From Bacteroidota bacterium (lineage in GTDB: Bacteria > Bacteroidota > Bacteroidia > Cytophagales > Cyclobacteriaceae), in assembly GCA_027297025.1 (NCBI GenBank), contig JAPUIM010000466.1:1-6083 (forward strand): a stretch of 6,083 nt of DNA, given 5' to 3'. The number at the start of each line of letters is the position of its first letter. Position 1 is the first letter of the stretch. Of this stretch, positions 1-4,144 are shown piece by piece. Position numbers and translations under genes: made by a program. Below the pieces are notes generated by a model. The model was not told the origin of the DNA. It did not search any database and saw only the letters and a program-made list of their open reading frames with translations.

Positions 1-632
1 TGTCTTAGTTTTTGAATGAGTTGTTGAGTTGACATTTTCTCTTCCGGAATGATAGTTGCAGCTGCACCTCCTGCAATTCCGCTTCTGATGGCGATAAATC
101 CCGCGTCCCTGCCCATTACCTCTATAAAAAACAACCTGTTGTGGGAAAGGGCTGTGTCCCTGATCATATCGATAGCATTTACTGTTGTATTAGTTGCAGT
201 GTCGAAACCGATGGTGCTGTCAGTGCCGTATAGGTCATTATCAATAGTGACCGGAATGCCAATAATTGGCATTTTAAACTTTTTATTGAATTGAACAGCC
301 CCTGTAAATGTACCATCTCCACCAATAGCTACCAGGGCGTCAATGCCATCCTGAAGAATATTATCATAAGCCTGTTGCTGTCCTTCGGGGGTTTTAAACT
401 TTTCACTGCGGGCAGATTTAAGAATAGTCCCACCCAATTGTATAATATTGGCTACCGATCTGGCTCCAAGGTTTTTAAAATCCCCCGTAATCAACCCTTC
501 ATATCCATTATATATCCCTACAACTTCCTTTTCGTAATAGATACATGCCCTCACTACCGCGCGAATGGCTGCATTCATTCCAGGTGCATCACCTCCTGAT
601 GTAAAAACTCCAATTCTTTGGATACTGTCCAT
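1..632 (-). CDS. pfkA: ATP-dependent 6-phosphofructokinase, N-terminal 210 codons (gene runs off the left edge)
   Basis: This enzyme phosphorylates fructose 6-phosphate to fructose 1,6-bisphosphate with ATP, the committed step of glycolysis, in the cytoplasm. Reading the minus strand from an ATG at 632-630 gives the glycine-rich nucleotide loop [13 protein letters not shown] (residues 12-24), the IGGDGT motif (103-108), TIDND with the catalytic aspartates (129-133), and EVMGRD (171-176), all in the usual PfkA order and spacing. An in-frame TAA lies two codons upstream, so this ATG is the first possible start. The usual family length is about 320-330 residues, so roughly a third is outside the window. 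Gly107 in GGDG points to ATP rather than pyrophosphate as phosphoryl donor. One oddity is Val128, where the family usually has the Gly of PGTIDND. The gene is transcribed away from the rest of the window, and a Bacteroidota-type promoter lies about 20 bp upstream. Confidence 0.96.
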   Translation of the reverse strand, partial: MDSIQRIGVFTSGGDAPGMNAAIRAVVRACIYYEKEVVGIYNGYEGLITGDFKNLGARSVANIIQLGGTILKSARSEKFKTPEGQQQAYDNILQDGIDALVAIGGDGTFTGAVQFNKKFKMPIIGIPVTIDNDLYGTDSTIGFDTATNTTVNAIDMIRDTALSHNRLFFIEVMGRDAGFIAIRSGIAGGAAATIIPEEKMSTQQLIQKLR

Positions 633-813
633 TGATTAATTAATAAGCTGACAAAGTTAGTGCAATATATAAACTAGGCAATGATTGGAGGTACGTACTA
701 CAGTGTAAAGAGCTAAACCAACAGGAAGCAAGGAAACGAACATGATATTGTGAAAAATATTTTAGAAATTTTAATAAATTTCAACTATTTTCGAGTGCTT
801 TTAAAGTTCATAA
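633..813. other. Intergenic region upstream of pfkA without a recognisable gene
   Basis: This AT-rich stretch separates the divergent pfkA from the kinase relic. Apart from the pfkA promoter near its left end, it holds only an 8-bp palindrome GTACGTAC (691-698) and A/T-rich runs. All frames that I read are short and match no family I know. It may be the eroded upstream part of the gene whose tail is at 814-930, but I could not recognise any kinase sequence in it. Confidence 0.5.
652..682 (-). promoter_or_regulatory. Bacteroidota-type promoter for pfkA
   Basis: On the minus strand TAACTTTG (659-652) matches the Bacteroidota -7 consensus TAnnTTTG exactly. ATTG (682-679) lies 19 bp upstream and matches three of four bases of the -33 TTTG element. 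The pair is about 20 bp from the pfkA ATG, which would leave a short leader of around 10-15 nt. The consensus is established for Bacteroides and flavobacteria; its use here is an inference from position and match. Confidence 0.5.
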
Positions 814-930
814 CATATTGATTACCAAAAGATGGAAAATGACATCATAAACCTGATGAAAACAAAATTTATTAAACCCAAATTAGGTGACAGTGCAGGT
901 GTATTCGGGGCAGCCTTACTTACTATCTAA
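814..930 (+). pseudogene. Remnant of a ROK-family sugar kinase/regulator, C-terminal tail only
   Basis: Between an in-frame TAA (811-813) and TAA (928-930) lies a 38-residue reading frame, with an ATG at 832. It ends in PKLGDSAGVFGAALLTI. A 'lGD.AG..GAA.L' segment just before the stop codon is the normal C-terminal signature of ROK proteins (glucokinases, fructokinases, N-acetylmannosamine kinases and NagC-type repressors), which are about 300 residues long. The catalytic DxGxT, zinc-binding and ExGH motifs are all missing, and nothing recognisable precedes the in-frame stop. I therefore read it as what is left after a deletion or decay of a full gene. It could instead be a chance match or a small unrelated peptide: the signature is only about a dozen residues. 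The start given is the first codon after the upstream stop, not a proven start codon. Confidence 0.5.
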
Positions 931-1016
931 GGCTAGGTCATGCTTTATCTTCACATTAAAATGAACTTTTTTTAACAATTATTAGATAATCCTCCAATAA
1001 TTTAAAATTACAATTT

Positions 1017-1463
1017 ATGAAAAAAATGATATTTCTGATTACCCTTAGCACAATTAGCATTTCAGTTCTTGGTCAGACTTTCGAATTGAAATTTGACCAT
1101 ACAGCAATTTTAGTTAGTGACTTGCAGAAAAGTGCTGAATTTTATACTGATATTCTTCAGCTGAGCCAGATTGAGACACCTGGTTCAAATCAGATAATTA
1201 GATGGTTCTCGTTAGGAAAAAATCGTCAACTTCATCTTGTGAAAGTTGATAATGATGGAATCAAATTACACAAAGCAATACATTTCTCTTTAAATGTTGC
1301 CAACTATGATGCTTTCTTAAAATATCTTGAATCAAAAATAATTGAATATTCAAATTGGCCAGGAGAAAAAAATAAGTTTACGGTTAGGGCAGATGGCGTC
1401 AGACAAATATATATTCAAGATCCTGATGGACATTGGATTGAAATAAATGACGCTGTATATTAA
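1017..1463 (+). CDS. Exported VOC-superfamily (glyoxalase/bleomycin-resistance fold) protein
   Basis: This 148-residue protein has an N-terminal signal peptide: Lys2-Lys3, a hydrophobic stretch to about residue 18, then LGQ, with likely cleavage before Gln20, a common arrangement in Bacteroidota. The mature part (about 24-147) is one VOC domain with two beta-alpha-beta-beta-beta modules: FDHTAILVSDL at the start, HFSLNV in the middle and DPDGHWIEIND at the end. Candidate metal ligands are His28, His73, His89 and Glu142, at the positions where glyoxalase I and related metalloenzymes place theirs, so it may be an active metalloenzyme rather than a binding protein. The substrate cannot be told: lactoylglutathione lyase, dioxygenase, isomerase and thiol-transferase activities all occur in this fold. 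Export to the periplasm is unusual for classical glyoxalase I. No Shine-Dalgarno is visible and the gene is more AT-rich than the downstream operon. It appears to be transcribed alone. Confidence 0.88.
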   Translation: MKKMIFLITLSTISISVLGQTFELKFDHTAILVSDLQKSAEFYTDILQLSQIETPGSNQIIRWFSLGKNRQLHLVKVDNDGIKLHKAIHFSLNVANYDAFLKYLESKIIEYSNWPGEKNKFTVRADGVRQIYIQDPDGHWIEINDAVY

Positions 1464-1465
1464 AA

Positions 1466-1481
1466 ACATTGCTAACAATGT
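1466..1481 (+). repeat. Short perfect inverted repeat after the VOC gene
   Basis: ACATTG (1466-1471) and CAATGT (1476-1481) form a 6-bp perfect stem around a CTAA loop, 3 nt after the VOC stop codon. It could stall or end transcription, but no T-run follows and the stem is AT-rich, so it is a weak terminator at best. A second imperfect hairpin follows at 1488-1507, with TGC(C)AAC pairing with GTTGCA around a 7-nt loop and one unpaired C. Confidence 0.35.
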
Positions 1482-1554
1482 GAATACTGCCAACTAAAAA
1501 TGTTGCAAGGGTCATAAATTTATATTTTCTTACAAATAAATTAAAATCTCTCTT

Positions 1555-2133
1555 ATGGATCGACGTGAAGCAATCAAGAGAACGTCTCGTATAATGGGTA
1601 TAGCGATTTCCTCTTCAGTAATTACAGCCATTATGGAAGGCTGCACTATAAAAAATGATATTAACTGGATTCCTTCATTTCTAACAAAAGATCAGGCCAT
1701 TCTGGTTGGGCAGGTAGCTGAAAGAATTCTTCCATCTACAGATACTCCCGGGGCACTGGACGTTGGGGTGGATGCTTTTATCGATGTTATGTTGAGGGAT
1801 TGTTACAAAAAAGCACAGCAGGAAATTTTTTTAAGTGGCGTAAGAGAGTTAGAGGAAATAAGTCAGGCATCATTTGAAAAGTCTTTTGCCGATTGCGACC
1901 ATAAACATCAGGATACTCTGCTGAAAAAATTGGAAAATGACTCAGAAACATGGAAAAAAGATGGCAAATCAAGTGAAAGACCATTTTTTCTGATTGTTAA
2001 AGAACTTACGTTACTGGGATATTTCACATCTGAAGAAATAATGAAAAACCATCTTGAATATAACCCGATACCAGGCCGATTCGACGGGTGTATACCCATG
2101 GATAAAAATCAGAAATTAAGGGTGGGCAACTAA
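1555..2133 (+). CDS. Gluconate 2-dehydrogenase subunit 3 family protein (gamma/hitch-hiker subunit of a membrane sugar dehydrogenase)
   Basis: This 192-residue protein is the small subunit that partners a GMC-type FAD dehydrogenase. In characterised fructose and FAD-glucose dehydrogenases this subunit carries the Tat signal and takes the folded flavoprotein across the inner membrane. The N-terminus MDRREAIKRT has the Arg3-Arg4 pair and Lys8 of a Tat-like motif, followed by a hydrophobic stretch (about 13-27) and GC at 29-30. The body has features typical of the family: AERILPSTDTPGALDVGV (about 55-72), then FIDVMLRDCY, and a C-terminal PGRFDGC segment. The Tat motif at the extreme N-terminus supports this start; no strong Shine-Dalgarno is present. 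The length is normal. It lies 5 bp upstream of the GMC gene, so the two are almost certainly co-transcribed. The Cys30 context (MEGC) is a poor lipobox, so lipid attachment is doubtful. Confidence 0.9.
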   Translation: MDRREAIKRTSRIMGIAISSSVITAIMEGCTIKNDINWIPSFLTKDQAILVGQVAERILPSTDTPGALDVGVDAFIDVMLRDCYKKAQQEIFLSGVRELEEISQASFEKSFADCDHKHQDTLLKKLENDSETWKKDGKSSERPFFLIVKELTLLGYFTSEEIMKNHLEYNPIPGRFDGCIPMDKNQKLRVGN

Positions 2134-2138
2134 TTTGT

Positions 2139-3827
2139 ATGATAAAAAAGCAAAATACATACGACGCCATTGTTGTAGGTTCAGGTATTACGGGCGGCTG
2201 GGCAGCAAAGGAACTTTGTGAAAAAGGTTTAAAAACACTTGTGCTTGAAAGAGGTCGTAATGTGAATCACGTGATTGACTACCAAACTACGAATATGGCT
2301 CCATGGGATTTTATACATCGGGGTAGGGAAACTCAAGATGATATTGAAAATCAACCTATCCAAAGCACAACTTATGCTTTTAATGAAGGAACTAAACAAT
2401 TCTTCGTCAACGACAAAGAAAATCCATACAGCACACCTAAGGATAAGCCATTTCGATGGATCAGGGGTTATCAAGTAGGTGGTCGATCGTTGATTTGGGG
2501 CAGGCAAAGTTACCGGTTAGGTGTGATTGATTTTGAGGCAAACGCCAGGGAGGGCATCGAAATAGACTGGCCTATTAGATATAAAGATATTGCTCCCTGG
2601 TACGATTATGTTGAATCGTTTGCTGGCATTAGCGGACAAGCTGAGGGACTACCACAATTGCCAGATGGTGTGTTTCAGCCACCAATGGAAATGTACTGTG
2701 TTGAGAAAAAAGTAAAAGATGCTATAGAAAAAAACTGGTCGGATCGAATGCTTACCATTGGACGAACCGCGAATTTAACAAGACCACTTCATGGAAGGGG
2801 GGCCTGTCAGTATAGGGATCTTTGTAATCGAGGTTGCCCTTATGGTGCCTATTTCAGCAGCAATTCCTCTACCCTGCCAGCTGCCAATGCCACAGGCAAT
2901 CTAACACTGAGGCCGAATTCAATTGCTGTTACACTAATTTTTGATGAGAAAACCGGCAAAGCTTCAGGCATCAGAATACTAGATAGCGAGACGAGCGAGA
3001 CAATAGAATATTTTGCAAAGGTGATCTTTTTGTGCGCATCAACTTTAGGTACAACTTGGTTGCTGCTTCATTCTAAAAGTCAGTATTTCCCGGATGGATT
3101 TGGTAATTCAAGTGGTGTCCTGGGCCATTATTTAATGGACCACCACTTTCAGGTTTATTCAATAGCAGAATTTGATGATTTGGATGATAATTATTATTAC
3201 GGTTCCCGGCCCAATGGTATCTACGTGCCAAGATTCAGAAACATAAAGGAAAAGCATCCCGATTTTTTGCGTGGTTATGGGATGCAGGGTGGAGGATATA
3301 GGGTTGGTTGGGGATATGGAAACGACCAAACCGGGTTTGGCGCCAGCTTCAAAAATTCCCTGATGAGTCCTGGTCCATGGAGGATGAACTTGCATGCATT
3401 TGGCGAATGTCTCCCTTACTATGACAATAAAGTTGAACTGAATCCCAATGTTACGGATAAATGGGGCTTGCCAACATTAACCATCATATGTGAATTCAAG
3501 GAAAATGAATACGCCATGAGAAAAGATATGGCCCAAACCACATATGAAATGCTGGAATCGGCAGGAGGAAAAAATGTAGAAACACATTATGGCCCTGATA
3601 TCCCCGGGTTTGGGATACATGAAATGGGTACAGCCAGGATGGGTAAAGATCCTAAAACTTCTGTTTTAAATAAGTACAATCAAATGCACGATGCTGTTAA
3701 TGTATTTGTTACTGATGGTTCATGCATGACTTCATCCGCTTGCCAGAATCCCTCATTAACTTATATGGCTTTAACTACCAGGGCGGCAAACTATGCCGTC
3801 GATCAGCTTAAGAAAGGAAATCTTTAA
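2139..3827 (+). CDS. GMC-family FAD oxidoreductase, catalytic (alpha) subunit of a periplasmic sugar/polyol dehydrogenase
   Basis: This 562-residue flavoprotein probably oxidises an alcohol group of a sugar or sugar acid and passes electrons to a respiratory acceptor. The N-terminal dinucleotide fold has VGSGITGG (Gly14, Gly16, Gly19) and Glu37 in LVLERG for the FAD ribose. VGGRSLIWG (113-121) is the second FAD-binding loop. The C-terminal GMC_oxred_C part has the catalytic pair His494 (GIHEMGTARMG) and Asn537 (CQNPSLTYMAL). Cys223, Cys229 and Cys233 form C-X5-C-X3-C, the motif that holds a 3Fe-4S cluster in FAD-glucose and fructose dehydrogenase alpha subunits. No signal peptide is visible, which agrees with export by the Tat-type small subunit encoded 5 bp upstream. 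The substrate cannot be fixed from sequence: glucose, fructose, gluconate, 2-ketogluconate, sorbitol and other compounds are all possible. No cytochrome c subunit gene (no CxxCH) follows. Confidence 0.93.
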   Translation: MIKKQNTYDAIVVGSGITGGWAAKELCEKGLKTLVLERGRNVNHVIDYQTTNMAPWDFIHRGRETQDDIENQPIQSTTYAFNEGTKQFFVNDKENPYSTPKDKPFRWIRGYQVGGRSLIWGRQSYRLGVIDFEANAREGIEIDWPIRYKDIAPWYDYVESFAGISGQAEGLPQLPDGVFQPPMEMYCVEKKVKDAIEKNWSDRMLTIGRTANLTRPLHGRGACQYRDLCNRGCPYGAYFSSNSSTLPAANATGNLTLRPNSIAVTLIFDEKTGKASGIRILDSETSETIEYFAKVIFLCASTLGTTWLLLHSKSQYFPDGFGNSSGVLGHYLMDHHFQVYSIAEFDDLDDNYYYGSRPNGIYVPRFRNIKEKHPDFLRGYGMQGGGYRVGWGYGNDQTGFGASFKNSLMSPGPWRMNLHAFGECLPYYDNKVELNPNVTDKWGLPTLTIICEFKENEYAMRKDMAQTTYEMLESAGGKNVETHYGPDIPGFGIHEMGTARMGKDPKTSVLNKYNQMHDAVNVFVTDGSCMTSSACQNPSLTYMALTTRAANYAVDQLKKGNL

Positions 3828-4143
3828 ATATTCTGTTGATTCAACTTCGTCAATAAATATCACTGGAGTAAAACCCTGACACATTGCAGCGGTGGCTTTT
3901 GTTACCCTTGTGGGCCAGAAGGTCAAAGAGGATATATCCAATCAGTTGTCTCGATTATCATTACGGGTCATTTGGTGACATAAGAGTATACTTTTTAAAA
4001 AAATAGGTAAAAGCAACAAATTCTATGCACATATTGAAGAATTATCTAACTTGGGGGGATCAAATAGTCTCTTGAATTATCTAAGCTACAGCACATTGGA
4101 GACATATATAAATGAACTGAAAGTAAAGAATTGATAATTATCA
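3828..4143. other. Intergenic spacer with no recognisable intact gene
   Basis: This 316-bp region follows the dehydrogenase operon. I see no strong hairpin with a T-run. The part at about 3865-3945 is more G/C-rich than the rest. Several frames on both strands there stay open for 25-40 codons, but none has a sensible start or a family match. An 11-bp direct repeat, GAATTATCTAA, occurs at 4039-4049 and 4074-4084; 11 bp in AT-rich DNA may be chance. The right end holds a startless reading frame and an FNR-like palindrome, listed separately. Confidence 0.5.
3979..4134 (+). pseudogene. Startless 51-codon reading frame, possible C-terminal relic of an unknown gene
   Basis: After an in-frame TGA at 3976-3978, a reading frame runs to TGA at 4132-4134, just 9 bp before the lipoprotein start. 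It has no ATG. Its translation looks protein-like, with an amphipathic, helix-rich make-up (IEELSNLGGSNSLLNYL, then TLETYINELKVKN before the stop). The same frame upstream of the TGA is also open from about 3895, so one nonsense change may have split an older gene. I do not recognise the family. It could equally be a chance frame in non-coding DNA. Confidence 0.22.
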
Positions 4144-4144
4144 A
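4131..4144. promoter_or_regulatory. Perfect FNR/CRP-type palindrome TTGATAATTATCAA touching the lipoprotein start codon
   Basis: The 14-bp sequence is a perfect palindrome and matches the classical FNR/ANR half-site pair TTGAT-N4-ATCAA at all ten specified bases. Its last base is the A of the ATG at 4144. A CRP/FNR-family regulator bound here would block initiation or elongation, so repression is more likely than activation. Whether this organism has such a regulator cannot be seen, and the site may be coincidence or belong to another palindrome-binding factor. Confidence 0.35.

Noticed and set aside
49..599. Plus-strand open frames across the left end
   Set aside because: They lie over the minus-strand pfkA, whose translation shows all the family motifs; the plus-strand frames have no family features.
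1787..2507. Minus- and plus-strand open frames inside the dehydrogenase operon
   Set aside because: They are shadows of the subunit 3 and GMC genes, with no motif of their own and no start context.
3871..3978. Cys-rich reading frame in the spacer (HCSGGFCYPCG) as a missing cytochrome or zinc protein
   Set aside because: There is no CxxCH haem motif, no start codon, and the frame is short and bounded by stops; composition alone explains the Cys codons.
4039..4084. 11-bp direct repeat GAATTATCTAA as operator or target-site duplication
   Set aside because: The spacing of 35 bp holds no element and an 11-bp AT-rich repeat may arise by chance.
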